Source of the DNA: Pseudoxanthomonas yeongjuensis
Lineage (GTDB): Bacteria; Pseudomonadota; Gammaproteobacteria; Xanthomonadales; Xanthomonadaceae
Direction of reading: 5' to 3'
Assembly (NCBI RefSeq): GCF_010093345.1
Contig: NZ_PDWT01000009.1
Span: forward strand, 1 to 64,000
Length of the DNA stretch: 64,000 nucleotides
Positions 19,878 to 28,730 of the stretch are shown here, piece after piece (the stretch's first letter is position 1; the number at the start of each line of letters is the position of its first letter). A model generated the notes under the pieces. It saw only the letters and a program-made list of their open reading frames with translations. It was not told the DNA's origin and made no database searches. The position numbers and the translations under genes are program-made.

Positions 19878-20768
19878 ATGCGTGGCGCGGCCTTGTTCTG
19901 TTCGCTGTTGCTGGCCGCTGCCGCGCCCGCGTGGGCCGACACCTGTCCGCCGCAAGGCATCGACGCCGGCTCACTGCAGCGATTGAAACAGCAGAAGTTC
20001 GCGATCGATGGCACGGCCACACGCAATGCCCTGGCGCTGGGATTGCTCGATTGCCTGTCCGATCCCGATCCGGCATTGCGCGATGGCATCGCCTACGGGG
20101 CGCTCGCCCAATGGATGCGCGGCGAGCAGCTCGACGCCGCCACCCGCAGGCAACTGCGCGACCGGTTGCAGGCGATGCTGAAGGAACCCGATGCGAACGG
20201 TTTCCGCCGGCCGTTCTCGGCGCTGGTCCTGTCCGAAGTCGCGCGCACCGACCGCATCGCGCCGTGGATGTCGCCGCAGGAACGCGCGGCGATGGTCGCG
20301 GCCGCGGCGGATTACCTAGCGTCGGTGCGCGACTACCGCGGCTACGACGATGCGCAGGGCTGGCGCCATGGCGTGGCCCACGGCAGCGACTGGCTGATGC
20401 AATTGGCATTGAACCCGGCGCTCGAACGCACGCACCTCGATCCCATGCTCAAGGCCATCGCCAGCCAGGCGGTTCCCGAGTCGGCGCATGCCTATGTGTA
20501 CGGCGAACCCGGGCGACTGGCGCGGCCGGTGCTTTATCTCGCCAGGCATGGCTGGCTCAGCGAGGCCGAGTGGATCGCGTGGTTCGGCGGATTGCCTGCA
20601 CGCATCGGCGATCCCGCGAAGGCTTATGCGGATACCGCATGGCTTGCGCGCCGGCATGATCTGCTCGCCTTCCTTACTGCGATTCACCTGGAAGCCGACC
20701 AGTCCGATGACGCGCAGATCAAGGCCTTGAAGAGGCCGGTGGCGATGGCGATGAAGTCGGTGCCCTGA
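19878..20768 (+). CDS. DUF2785 exported protein
   Basis: A 296-residue protein with a clear Sec signal peptide (residues 1-20, AAAAPAWA before the mature DTCPPQG). The mature part is helical and matches DUF2785: DGIAYGALAQWM, RPFSALVLSEVARTD, and the motif DYRGYDDAQGWRHGVAHGSDWLMQL near the middle, which is the family's most conserved stretch. It is predicted periplasmic; no function is known. It starts 3 bases after the DUF4349 gene, the third of a GFA-DUF4349-DUF2785 operon. The following 294 bases hold no gene, and base composition changes there. Confidence 0.83.
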   Translation: MRGAALFCSLLLAAAAPAWADTCPPQGIDAGSLQRLKQQKFAIDGTATRNALALGLLDCLSDPDPALRDGIAYGALAQWMRGEQLDAATRRQLRDRLQAMLKEPDANGFRRPFSALVLSEVARTDRIAPWMSPQERAAMVAAAADYLASVRDYRGYDDAQGWRHGVAHGSDWLMQLALNPALERTHLDPMLKAIASQAVPESAHAYVYGEPGRLARPVLYLARHGWLSEAEWIAWFGGLPARIGDPAKAYADTAWLARRHDLLAFLTAIHLEADQSDDAQIKALKRPVAMAMKSVP

Positions 20769-21062
20769 ATCCGCGGTTGCTGGCAGGTTCGATAGACATC
20801 CGATAAAGCGGGTGCGGCTCAAGGAACCAGCCGCTCTTGACCCCTTCCGTCCCTCGTCCCTTCAGTCGCCGGGCGCTGCATCTTTTCCCCCCGCGAGCAC
20901 GAATGTCCAGGAGCTCTTTCCCGACAGCTCCGCCGGCTTCGATGCGCAATTCCAGACTGGCCTCGTCGCCAGGCGATATCGCGCGCCCTGGTCCTCCGTG
21001 TGCAATGATTGATGGGGATTGACGGCTTCCAATCGGGCCGCCAATGGAATGGAGGTCGAACA
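20769..21062. other. Gene-free stretch leading into a low-GC gene
   Basis: 294 bases between the DUF2785 stop and the methyltransferase start. Short open frames exist on both strands (for example 20812-21012 on the plus strand), but none has a ribosome site or a recognisable product. A GGAGG at 21051-21055 belongs to the methyltransferase. Base composition falls along this stretch, so it probably marks the left junction of an imported segment. Confidence 0.5.
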
Positions 21063-22163
21063 ATGCACTCCCGTGGTTTATTCGGCAGCGTTCTTTACAG
21101 GAACAGGCTTGTCGCAAAGCGCCTGCTTGCGGTCCTCAATCGCGTGCTTCCGCGCTTATGGGCGCGGAAGCTGCGAAACGTCGCCGAGGTTGTCGCGTTT
21201 CGCATGACGCCGCACTATCAAGGCGAGACACTTCCGCCGATATTTCATTATTGGTCGGAAAGGTATGTGCGCCCCCTTTTGAAGAGGCATGGATTCGAAT
21301 CGCCCGAGCATTTCTACCTTGCGAAGCTGGTAGAGGAGGCCGCTCGCATCGATGGCCGTATGCGGGTCATGAGCCTTGGTTCCGGGGCTTGCTCGCTTGA
21401 GATCCAACTCGTCCGATCCCTCGCGGAGCAGGGCATAGATGTGGATTTCGAATGCATCGACCTGAATGAAGCGCTGATGCTTTCCGCGAAAGAAGCCGCG
21501 AGGTCGGCTGGCGTCGATAGGCGCATGCGGTTTTCGGTCGCCGACGTGAACCATGGCCTCGAGGGGAAATCGGTAGACGTAATAATCGTCAACCAGTTCT
21601 TTCACCATGTCGAGGATCTGGAAGCCATGGTTTCGAGGATCAGGGCGGCTATCCATCCGCGCGGCCTCGTACTGACTTCGGATGTAATCGGGCGGAACGG
21701 CCACCTTCTCTGGCCATCGGTCGAGGCTGGCGTGCAACAGTACTGGTCGGAGCTTCCAGCCGACAAGCGGTTCGATCGGTTCACGAATTCATCGCCGAAG
21801 ATTTACGTTGCCGAGAACCACGCCTCCTATTCGAACGAAGGAATAAGGGCTCAAGATGTCGTAACAGCGCTTCTTGCAGAGCTTGATTTCGAAGTGTTCT
21901 TGACTTATGCGGGGGCGATAGTGCCGTTCGTGGAACGACGCGTCGGGTTCAACTTCGATCCGGACTCGGCGCCGGACCGGGAGTTCATCGATCGCGTTGC
22001 CAGGCAGGACGCGACTGCAATCCATGAAGGCACCTATCCTCCGTCCAGCTTGCTTGGCGCGCTTCGATGGAAAGGCGCGACTTCCGAGGAATTGCTTGAT
22101 CCGATATCGCCAAGCCAGTACCTGGCGGCCATCGCGCGTGAACTCGAACTTTCGATGAAGTAG
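21063..22163 (+). CDS. Class I SAM-dependent methyltransferase, probably acquired
   Basis: A 366-residue protein with a Rossmann-type methyltransferase core in the middle: RMRVMSLGSGACSLEIQLV (motif I) near residue 105, VDFECIDLNE (motif II), FSVADVNHGL and VDVIIVNQFFHHVEDLEAM (motif IV region). The N-terminal 80 residues are basic; the C-terminal 130 residues have no pattern I recognise. The acceptor is unknown; small molecule or lipid would be usual. GGAGG at 21051 supports ATG 21063. Base composition is clearly lower than in the neighbours: two sampled 60-base lines (21241 and 21541) contain 26 and 31 G+C. Codon use also differs, with many A/T-ending codons. This suggests horizontal transfer. 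Confidence 0.8.
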   Translation: MHSRGLFGSVLYRNRLVAKRLLAVLNRVLPRLWARKLRNVAEVVAFRMTPHYQGETLPPIFHYWSERYVRPLLKRHGFESPEHFYLAKLVEEAARIDGRMRVMSLGSGACSLEIQLVRSLAEQGIDVDFECIDLNEALMLSAKEAARSAGVDRRMRFSVADVNHGLEGKSVDVIIVNQFFHHVEDLEAMVSRIRAAIHPRGLVLTSDVIGRNGHLLWPSVEAGVQQYWSELPADKRFDRFTNSSPKIYVAENHASYSNEGIRAQDVVTALLAELDFEVFLTYAGAIVPFVERRVGFNFDPDSAPDREFIDRVARQDATAIHEGTYPPSSLLGALRWKGATSEELLDPISPSQYLAAIARELELSMK

Positions 22164-22217
22164 CGGCAACGGATCCGGATCCGCATGGCGCTCGCTCGAG
22201 CGCGGAACACAGTTTTT

Positions 22218-22245
22218 CGTCATGCCCGCGAAAGCAGGAACCTGG
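22218..22245. repeat. Decayed copy of the CGTCATTCCCGC repeat
   Basis: CGTCATGCCCGCGAAAGCAG followed by GAACCTGG. It matches the 28-base unit at 7967 with several changes that weaken the hairpin. It sits in the 223-base gap between the methyltransferase and the LysR gene. Confidence 0.5.
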
Positions 22246-22386
22246 TGGCTTCGGCCGTTCGCGGGCCACACGAGACACTGGCCCCCGGGAACTGGGTCGG
22301 GCTCGCTCATCGATGTGGGATGGCCGCTGCCGAGACCCTGCTGCGGTATCCGGTGCGATCCCGGATTCTTTCGCGAGCGCAAATTC

Positions 22387-23319
22387 TCAGATGTTCTGCC
22401 CGAGCAACTCCGCCGGAATCGCCGGCATCGGCGTGCGCTCGTCCAGGGCTTCGCGTTTCATCCACTCGATGAATGCCTCGGCGGCCGGAGCGAGCGGGCG
22501 ATGGGTGGGATGCACGGCGTAGTAGGCGAAGCGCGCCTTCAAGGCCGGGCCCGGCAGGCGGATCAGTTCGTAGCGTTGCAGGTAGGGCATGACGATCTGC
22601 TTGCGCGCCAGCGCCGCGCCGATGCCGTAGACCGCCGCGCGCATGGCGTCGGTGCTGTCGCTGAAGGTGTGCATGGCCGGCAGGCTCAGCCCGCGCACGC
22701 CGGCCGCGCGGAACCAGTCGCGCCAGCCCTGCAGGGCCATGTCGCTGACCAGAGGCAACGAGGCGATCTGGCGGGGTTCGGTCAGTCCGCCGGCACCGGC
22801 GAGTGCGGGCGATGCCACCGGGAACAGTTCGTCGTCCATCAGGTGATGCGAAGTCAAACCCGCCCATTGCCCGGGTCCGTGGCGAATACCGAGGTCCGGA
22901 CCGTCTCCGTCGAAACGGACCAGCGAGATGCTCGCTTCGATGTGGATGCGGATGTCCGGATGCGTGGCGCAGAAACGTGGGAGCCGCGGCAGCAGCCAGC
23001 AATAGGCCAGCGAATGCAGGGTGGAAATCCGCAGCCGGGTGATGCTGCCGCCGTGATGCAGATTGGCGGCGACGGCGCCGATGTCGGCGATGGCGGCGCT
23101 GGCCGCATCGGCGAGCTGGCGGCCTTCGGCGGTCAGGGTCACCCCGCGCGCGTTGCGCTGGAACAGGACCACGCCCAGGCTGGCCTCCAGTTTGCGGACG
23201 TGGTGGCTGACCGCACTGGCGGTGAGGTGCAACTCCTCCGCAGCGTGAGCGAAATTCTGGTGCCGGGCCGCAGCGGCGAACACTCCGAGGGCGGGCAAGA
23301 GGGCAGGACGCAGGTTCAT
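22387..23319 (-). CDS. LysR-family transcriptional regulator, GcvA-like
   Basis: A 310-residue LysR regulator. The N-terminal winged helix-turn-helix is clear (LGVFAAAARHQNFAHAAEELHLTASAVSHHVRKLEASLG), with the SAVSHHV recognition helix typical of the GcvA subgroup. The effector domain occupies residues about 90-300. ATG 23319 gives the standard family N-terminus; a TTG 15 bases upstream is less likely. The gene is divergent from an EamA exporter, with starts 114 bases apart. A matched 11-base inverted repeat lies in between (23343-23423). The normal reading is that it controls the exporter and itself; the inducer is unknown. Confidence 0.9.
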   Translation of the reverse strand: MNLRPALLPALGVFAAAARHQNFAHAAEELHLTASAVSHHVRKLEASLGVVLFQRNARGVTLTAEGRQLADAASAAIADIGAVAANLHHGGSITRLRISTLHSLAYCWLLPRLPRFCATHPDIRIHIEASISLVRFDGDGPDLGIRHGPGQWAGLTSHHLMDDELFPVASPALAGAGGLTEPRQIASLPLVSDMALQGWRDWFRAAGVRGLSLPAMHTFSDSTDAMRAAVYGIGAALARKQIVMPYLQRYELIRLPGPALKARFAYYAVHPTHRPLAPAAEAFIEWMKREALDERTPMPAIPAELLGQNI

Positions 23320-23342
23320 GACGATTACCGGCAAGGCACAAG

Positions 23343-23423
23343 CCAGATTTGTGGCTGACCCTGATAGTACGCGCTTGTGGGGATAGTCGGTTCAAGGAAA
23401 ATGGGCGTCAGGCACAAATCTGG
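23343..23423. promoter_or_regulatory. Candidate LysR operator: separated inverted repeat
   Basis: CCAGATTTGTG at 23343-23353 and its exact reverse complement CACAAATCTGG at 23413-23423, 59 bases apart, in the LysR / exporter intergenic region. The right copy ends 10 bases before the exporter ATG and overlaps its GGAG. Exact complementarity and position suggest binding by the LysR protein, or by two dimers with looping. Confidence 0.5.
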
Positions 23424-23433
23424 AGCGGGTGCG

Positions 23434-24342
23434 ATGTCGGTGGAAAGCACAACGGTGGCGCTGGCCGGGAAGCCTGCGACGCTTGCCCGCGACTGGCGCA
23501 CTCCGCTGGAATTGCTGCTGCTGGGCGCCATCTGGGGTGGCTCGTTCCTGTTCATGCGGATCGCGGCCAAACCATTCGGCGCCTTCGCTCTGGTCGATAT
23601 CCGCCTGGCTTTGGGCGCGCTGGTCCTGCTGCCGTTCCTGTGGCGGGATCGCACCTCGATCGCGCGCTCGATGTGGCCGAAGCTGGCGATCATCGGTCTG
23701 ATCAATTCGGCCATTCCCTTCCTTCTGTTCGCCTGGGCCGCGCAGCGTGCGCCCGCGGCCATCGGTGCGATCTGCAATGCGATGACCGTGCTGTTCGCGG
23801 CGTTGGTCGCCTTCGTGTTCTATGGCGAGAAAATCGGCCTGCGCCGGAGCCTGGCGTTGCTGACCGGCTTCGCCGGCGTGGTCGTGCTGGCCAGCGGCAA
23901 GATCGGGGGCATGAGCATCGGCGGCGCGGTGCTGGCGGGCGCGACCGCGGCCCTGCTGTACGGCTTCGGCGTGAACCTGGTGCGCAGGCACATGGGCCAT
24001 ATCCCTCCGGCCGCGGCCGCGGCGGCGACGCTGGGTTGTTCGGCGCTGTTGCTGTTGCCGTTCGCGGCCAGCTACTGGCCCGATCATCCGATCCCGGTGC
24101 TGGCCTGGGGCAGCGTGCTGGCGCTCGGCGTGGTCTGCACCGGCTACGCCTTCCTGCTGTATTACCGCCTGATCCAGCGTATCGGTCCGGCACGCGCGGC
24201 GACGGTGACTTACCTGGTGCCGTTGTTCGGCGCGGCCTTCGCCTGGTTGTTCCTGGGCGAACCGGTGACGCCGACCATGATCGCGGCCGGCCTGCTGATC
24301 CTGGGCAGCGTGGCGGCAAGCCAGCGTACGGCGGCCAAGTGA
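23434..24342 (+). CDS. EamA-family (DMT) transporter
   Basis: A 302-residue inner-membrane protein of the drug/metabolite transporter superfamily. It has ten predicted helices in two EamA repeats, with the classic first helix LLLGAIWGGSFLFMRIA and the second-repeat end TYLVPLFGAAFAWLFLGEPV. It probably exports a metabolite or amino acid; the substrate is unknown. A GGAG at 23422-23425 supports ATG 23434; an ATG at 23401 in the same frame is less likely. Divergent from the LysR regulator that probably controls it. Its stop overlaps the next small gene (GTGA at 24339-24342). Confidence 0.87.
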   Translation: MSVESTTVALAGKPATLARDWRTPLELLLLGAIWGGSFLFMRIAAKPFGAFALVDIRLALGALVLLPFLWRDRTSIARSMWPKLAIIGLINSAIPFLLFAWAAQRAPAAIGAICNAMTVLFAALVAFVFYGEKIGLRRSLALLTGFAGVVVLASGKIGGMSIGGAVLAGATAALLYGFGVNLVRRHMGHIPPAAAAAATLGCSALLLLPFAASYWPDHPIPVLAWGSVLALGVVCTGYAFLLYYRLIQRIGPARAATVTYLVPLFGAAFAWLFLGEPVTPTMIAAGLLILGSVAASQRTAAK

Positions 24343-24569
24343 GCGCGCGTGCCGGAGTGCAGAAGCGGGTGGTATTCGATTTCGAGATCGACTTCAGCAA
24401 CGGCGGCGGCCTGCAGGGGCAGGAGTTCCGCCTGGATATCGAAGGCGACGACATTGCCGATATGGAGCTCGCCGATTACATCGTTAACGACATGCGCTTG
24501 TTGATGGTCGGCGCGGTGCGGATCCGCAACAAGCGGATCATCGAAGAAGCGCACAAGCGGATCGCGTGA
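24339..24569 (+). CDS. Small conserved-looking protein coupled to the exporter
   Basis: A 76-residue protein starting with GTG 24339, overlapping the exporter stop by 4 bases. The sequence is acidic in the middle and mixed beta/alpha: VVFDFEIDFSNGGGLQGQEF, then RLDIEGDDIADMELADYIV, then LLMVGAVRIRNKRIIEEAHK. It has no signal, Cys or membrane segment, so it is cytoplasmic. I have a weak memory of similar small proteins in other bacteria, but no function can be assigned. Codon use matches the neighbours and the coupling is tight, so it looks like a real gene. A hairpin follows the stop. Confidence 0.7.
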   Translation: MSARAGVQKRVVFDFEIDFSNGGGLQGQEFRLDIEGDDIADMELADYIVNDMRLLMVGAVRIRNKRIIEEAHKRIA

Positions 24570-24577
24570 AATCCTTG

Positions 24578-24608
24578 ATGTCATCCCCGCTTTCGCGGGG
24601 GCGACGAA
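24578..24608. repeat. Single ATCCCCGC hairpin of the dispersed repeat family
   Basis: GATGTCATCCCCGCTTTCGC followed by GGGGGCGACGAA. The stem CCCCGC / GCGGGG is at 24585-24600. It lies 8 bases after the stop of the 76-residue gene and between convergent genes, so it may help to end transcripts. Confidence 0.6.
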
Positions 24609-24627
24609 TTCTTGGTGCGCGTATGCC

Positions 24628-25557
24628 TCACTTCTTTGCAACGCGCACCGGCAACGGCACATTGCACAAGTCGATATGCCCGGCCGGACGCTTGTAGAAA
24701 TCGTCGCGACGGTTGCGGCGCGCTTCGGTCGCTTCGACAAACGTTTTGCTGTCGGTGCGTAGCAACTGCAGCGGGACGCGTTCGGCTTCGGGCAGCTCGC
24801 TTGCGAGCTTGATCGACTTGATCGTGGTGCGCAGTTCGGGCTTCTCGTAGAAACCCATCGGCGCAGGTCCGCGCGGAATCACGCTGAGCAACTCCATGCC
24901 CTGCACGACGCGGCCGACCACGGTGATGTTGTCGTCCAGCTGGCGCGGCGACTGCCCATCGACCACATAGAGTTCGGCGCCGATGCTGCTGTCTTCGTCA
25001 TTGTTGCGGCCTGCGCCCAGGGTCCCGTAGCAGTGGGCCAGCCAGGTGGTGGCGGCCTTGGGGTCGTGTCCCACCGGGAAGCCATCGACGAAGCCCACCT
25101 GCGGCGCCCAGCCGTCGCTGTCGGGCAGGCGGTCGAATGCGAGGCCGGCCGAAGCGCGGTGGAATTCGGCCGGCAGTTTCTTCTTCGCCGTTCCCAGCGA
25201 TCGCGCCTTGGCCGGGTCGTCGCCATCGGGATCGCCGAACTGCACGACGAAATTGTCCTGCGAACGGTAGATGCTCAACCCGTCCCAGAAATGCTCACGG
25301 GCCAGGGTGCGGATGTTGGCGACATGCTCGGGCGCGAACTGCGGGGCCAGCTCGATGACGACGCGGCCGGATTCCAGTTCCAGGTAGAGAGTGTTCGCCG
25401 GGTCCAGCGTGCGCCAGGCATCGGCCGGTGCGGCATCGATGATTTCCTGCGCGCTTTTATACTTGGCGGGTTCCGCTGCGATGGCCGGTGCCGAAGCGGG
25501 CAGGGCGGCCAGGCCCAGGGACAACAAACTGGAGAACAGCAGGGTGCGTGCGGGCAT
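24628..25557 (-). CDS. Cyclophilin-type peptidyl-prolyl isomerase, exported
   Basis: A 309-residue protein with a Sec signal peptide (about residues 1-28, ending ASAPAIAAE). The cyclophilin domain spans about residues 60-250: [25 protein letters not shown], then the active-site strand [25 protein letters not shown], and [17 protein letters not shown]. It has an insert between these, as in Xanthomonad homologues, and a C-terminal extension of about 60 residues. It should act on prolyl bonds of periplasmic proteins. ATG 25557 is chosen because upstream extensions would bury the signal peptide. It follows the glucose dehydrogenase gene on the same strand with a 102-base gap. Confidence 0.88.
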   Translation of the reverse strand: MPARTLLFSSLLSLGLAALPASAPAIAAEPAKYKSAQEIIDAAPADAWRTLDPANTLYLELESGRVVIELAPQFAPEHVANIRTLAREHFWDGLSIYRSQDNFVVQFGDPDGDDPAKARSLGTAKKKLPAEFHRASAGLAFDRLPDSDGWAPQVGFVDGFPVGHDPKAATTWLAHCYGTLGAGRNNDEDSSIGAELYVVDGQSPRQLDDNITVVGRVVQGMELLSVIPRGPAPMGFYEKPELRTTIKSIKLASELPEAERVPLQLLRTDSKTFVEATEARRNRRDDFYKRPAGHIDLCNVPLPVRVAKK

Positions 25558-25659
25558 GGCGGGATTTCCCGTGAAGAGTGCGGTCGATTCTACGGCTACT
25601 CGCGGCGCACGAAAAACGGGCCGCGTCGGCGGCCCGTTCGTCTGCACTCATGCACCCGC

Positions 25660-28119
25660 CTATTTCGGCAGCGCGTAGGCGATCACGTAGTCGCCTTCCT
25701 TCGTCTCCATGAAGTGATGGCCGCCGGCCATGATCACCAGGTACTGGCGTCCGCCGGCCTCGTACACCATCGGCGTGGCCTGGCCGCCGGCGGGCAGCTT
25801 GTCCTGCCACACGGTCTCGCCGGTATCGATATCGATGGCGCGGATGAGGTCGTCGGTGGCCGCGGCGATGAAGACCAGTCCGCCGGCGGTCACCGCGGCG
25901 CCGCCATTGTTCGGCGTGCCGATTTCGATCGGCAAACCGGAGTGGATGCCGAACGGGCCATTGCCGCGGGCGCTGCCGAACGGGCGATCCCACAGGGTCT
26001 TGCCGGTCTTCAGATCCACTGCGCGGATGCCGCCATACGGCGGCTGCTTGCACAGCAGCTTGGTGAAGGGCAGGCGCCAGCCGGCATTGACGTTGATCGC
26101 GTAAGGCGTGCCGATCTGCGGATCGCCCGCGCCTTCGGCACCGCCCGCGTCGCCGCGCACCTGGTCGCGCGGAGCCCACCCCAACCTGTCGGCTTCGGCG
26201 CGCGGCACCAGCAGGTTGTAGTTGGGCATGTCGTTGTAGTTGGCGACGATGATTCCGCGCGCAGTGTCGATCGCGATCCCGCCCCAGTCCGAGCCACCGT
26301 TGTAACTGGGATATTCGATGGAATGGCGATCCGCGGTCGGTGGCGTGTAGAAACCGCCGTAACTGGCGCGGCGGAACTGCAGGCGGCAGACCAGCTGGTC
26401 CAGCGGGGTCATGCCCCACATGTCGCGTTCGGTCAGATCGTCCTTGCGCAGCGTATGGTAGAGCGAGAACGGCTGGGTCTTGCTGCGCTTGTCCGGCTCG
26501 ACGCCGCCTTGCGGCACCGCGCGTTCCTCCACGCCCACCAACGGCTTGCCGCTGCGGCGGTCGAGCACATAGATGTCGCCCTGCTTGCTGGGCAACACGA
26601 TCGCCGGCACCGGGCCGTTGACGGTGGGGAAATCCACCAGCGTGCCCTGCGAACCCAGGTCGTAGTCCCACACATCGATGTGGGTGGTCTGGAAATGCCA
26701 TGCCGGTTTGCCGGTGGTCACGTCCAGCGCGACCAGCGAGGTGCCGTACTCGTTTTCCGGCGCGGTGCGCGAGCCGCTGAAGTAGTCGGCGCCGGAATTG
26801 CCCATCGGCAGATAGACAAGGCCCAGTTGTTCGTCGCCCGAGGCGGTGGTCCACATGTTGGGCGTGCCGCGGGTATAGGTCTGGCCCGGTGGCGGCAGGC
26901 CGTTGATCGCCGGATTGGCCAGATCCCAGGCCCAGCGCAACTGGCCGGTGACCGCGTCGTAGCCCTGGATCACGCCCGAGGGCGCGTAGCGGTATTGCCC
27001 GTCCAGCACCTGGTGCCCGGTCACCACCACGCCACGCACGATGGTCGGTGGCGAAGTGATCGAGACCATGCCCGGAAAGGTGTCGCCCATGCCGGCGGTG
27101 ATGTCGACCTGGCCGTTGTTGCCGAAGCCGGCGCACGGCTTGCCGTTGCGCGCATCGACCGCGATCAACCGGCCATCCAGGGTGCCTTCGATGATGCGGG
27201 TCTCGCAGATGGGGTCGGGCGGCGCCACCGGCGGTGGTGGCGGACCGGGATTGGTGCTGGCCAGCGAAGGCGGATTGTCGGGCAGCGGAGGAACCGGTGT
27301 TTCGTAATAGGCCACGCCGCGGCAGGCCGCGGTGTAGGGAATGGACTCGTCCTTCACCTTCGGATCGTAGCGCCACAACTGTTTGCCGGTGGTCGCCTGC
27401 AATGCGATCAGCTGGTTGCGCGCGGTGCACAGGTAGACGGTGTCGCCGATCTTCAGCGGCGTGGTCTCCGCGCCCCAGCGATGGCCCGGCAGATCGCCGG
27501 TGCGGAATTCCCAGGCGCGCGCCAGGGTGGCCACGTTGTCGCGATTGATCTGCTTGAGCGGCGAGTAGCGGGTGGCGTCGTAGCCGCGTCCATACGCCGT
27601 CCAGTCGCCATCGGCCTGCGGCGTGAGCGACGAGGCCGTCGACGCATTCGTCGCTTGCGGTCCGGGGCCGATCGCCGGAGTCACGTAATAGGGTTTGAAC
27701 GCGAGCGCGAAAGCCGCCACGAAAATCGCGGCGAGGGAAGCCGCGCAAAGCCGCGACAGTGTTTTCGATACCGGACGCCGCAGGCGCGGCGCCAGCAGGG
27801 CGACGAAGAAACCGAATGCCGTGACCAGTCCCATGCGCGGCACCCAGCGCCAGTAATCCGATCCGGATTCCCAGATCGTCCACAGCAAGGTGCCGACGAA
27901 CACCAGTACGTACCACCAGAAGCCGCTGCTGCGCGCGCGGATCAACTGCACACCCGATACCAGCATGCCGACGCCGGCCAGCAGGTAATACCAGGAACCG
28001 CCGAGCGCGATCAGCCAGCCACCGCCTGCCGCCAGTGCAAGTCCTGTCAGCGCGATGAGCAGACCGAGTAGCGGCAGCAACCAATGACCCTTGTGAGAAT
28101 GGCTGTCGTGATTCGGCAT
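25660..28119 (-). CDS. gcd: Membrane-bound PQQ-dependent glucose dehydrogenase
   Basis: An 819-residue quinoprotein. Five hydrophobic helices occupy about residues 12-145, then an eight-bladed propeller in the periplasm. Propeller signatures include GDWTAYGRGYDATRYSPLKQ, GAETTPLKIGDTVYLC, WTTASGDEQLGLVYLPMG, and the closing GGQATPMVYEAGGRQYLVIMAGGHHFM, all typical of the glucose/quinate/shikimate family. It oxidises glucose (or a related polyol) to the lactone and passes electrons to ubiquinone. Length and architecture fit Gcd; the family also includes quinate dehydrogenases, so the substrate is likely but not certain. No PQQ biosynthesis genes are in this window. Confidence 0.87.
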   Translation of the reverse strand: MPNHDSHSHKGHWLLPLLGLLIALTGLALAAGGGWLIALGGSWYYLLAGVGMLVSGVQLIRARSSGFWWYVLVFVGTLLWTIWESGSDYWRWVPRMGLVTAFGFFVALLAPRLRRPVSKTLSRLCAASLAAIFVAAFALAFKPYYVTPAIGPGPQATNASTASSLTPQADGDWTAYGRGYDATRYSPLKQINRDNVATLARAWEFRTGDLPGHRWGAETTPLKIGDTVYLCTARNQLIALQATTGKQLWRYDPKVKDESIPYTAACRGVAYYETPVPPLPDNPPSLASTNPGPPPPPVAPPDPICETRIIEGTLDGRLIAVDARNGKPCAGFGNNGQVDITAGMGDTFPGMVSITSPPTIVRGVVVTGHQVLDGQYRYAPSGVIQGYDAVTGQLRWAWDLANPAINGLPPPGQTYTRGTPNMWTTASGDEQLGLVYLPMGNSGADYFSGSRTAPENEYGTSLVALDVTTGKPAWHFQTTHIDVWDYDLGSQGTLVDFPTVNGPVPAIVLPSKQGDIYVLDRRSGKPLVGVEERAVPQGGVEPDKRSKTQPFSLYHTLRKDDLTERDMWGMTPLDQLVCRLQFRRASYGGFYTPPTADRHSIEYPSYNGGSDWGGIAIDTARGIIVANYNDMPNYNLLVPRAEADRLGWAPRDQVRGDAGGAEGAGDPQIGTPYAINVNAGWRLPFTKLLCKQPPYGGIRAVDLKTGKTLWDRPFGSARGNGPFGIHSGLPIEIGTPNNGGAAVTAGGLVFIAAATDDLIRAIDIDTGETVWQDKLPAGGQATPMVYEAGGRQYLVIMAGGHHFMETKEGDYVIAYALPK

Positions 28120-28303
28120 GAGGCGTCCTCAGGTTAAGGAAACAAGGATTTGCGGCCCGAGTCTACGCCGCACGATCGGCGGGCGGCGCTGCGCTGAAAC
28201 AACCTCTCGGGGCGGCGGTTCTTCGCGGGCAAAGTATTCAAGGCCACGATGCGAAGCGGGATAGCGCCATGCCTGGCGATACCCCCACTAATGGCACATT
28301 CGC

Positions 28304-28327
28304 TATACGTAACTAAGCAATAGTATT
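28304..28327. promoter_or_regulatory. Possible PadR operator / promoter region
   Basis: TATAC at 28304-28308 and GTATT at 28323-28327 form a short, nearly symmetrical pair spaced by 14 bases, 38 bases before the PadR start. PadR regulators usually bind such dyads at their own promoters. The arms are short and the call is tentative. Confidence 0.25.
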
Positions 28328-28364
28328 CCCTCCAACCTAGCGGCCCCACCGCAAGGGAGGGGCC

Positions 28365-28730
28365 ATGAGCGAATCCGAGCTGCATCTCAAGAAGTTCCAG
28401 AAAGAGCTCAGCACCGGCACCGTGTCGCTGGTACTGCTGGCGGTACTCTCGAAGGCGCCGGAGCCGATGTACGGCTACCTGATCGCCAAGCAACTCGAGC
28501 GCGTGGGCGAAGGCGTGCTCAGCGGCAAGCAGAGCGCGCTGTATCCGGTGCTGAGGAATCTTGAGGGCGCGGGGCTGCTGGAAAGTTTCGTCGAGCCTTC
28601 GATGTCCGGCCCGCCGCGACGCTACTACCGAATTACCGAAGCAGGGCGAACCACCCTGCTTGAATGGGTCGCCGCCTGGCGCGCGACCCGCGACTCCGTC
28701 GATTCCGTCCTGCTGGGGATACTCGAATGA
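28365..28730 (+). CDS. PadR-family transcriptional regulator
   Basis: A 121-residue PadR regulator. The winged helix is clear: GTVSLVLLAVLSKAPEPMYGYLIAKQLE, then LSGKQSALYPVLRNLEGAGLLES, and the wing RRYYRITEAGRTTL. PadR proteins are dimeric repressors. It starts at ATG 28365 after an AGGGAGGGG-type Shine-Dalgarno. Its stop overlaps the ATG of the downstream membrane protein by 4 bases (28727-28730), a common arrangement of PadR with HAAS-domain membrane proteins, in which the regulator represses the pair. The inducing signal is unknown. Confidence 0.9.
   Translation: MSESELHLKKFQKELSTGTVSLVLLAVLSKAPEPMYGYLIAKQLERVGEGVLSGKQSALYPVLRNLEGAGLLESFVEPSMSGPPRRYYRITEAGRTTLLEWVAAWRATRDSVDSVLLGILE

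Noticed and set aside
20719-21117. 132-residue minus-strand frame in the gene-free stretch before the methyltransferase
   Set aside because: No ribosome site, no family and overlap with two real genes; a remnant of a lost gene is possible but cannot be shown.
25033-28071. 1012-residue open frame opposite the glucose dehydrogenase
   Set aside because: Length alone is misleading in GC-rich DNA; the composition is antisense-like and the minus strand gives a complete PQQ dehydrogenase.
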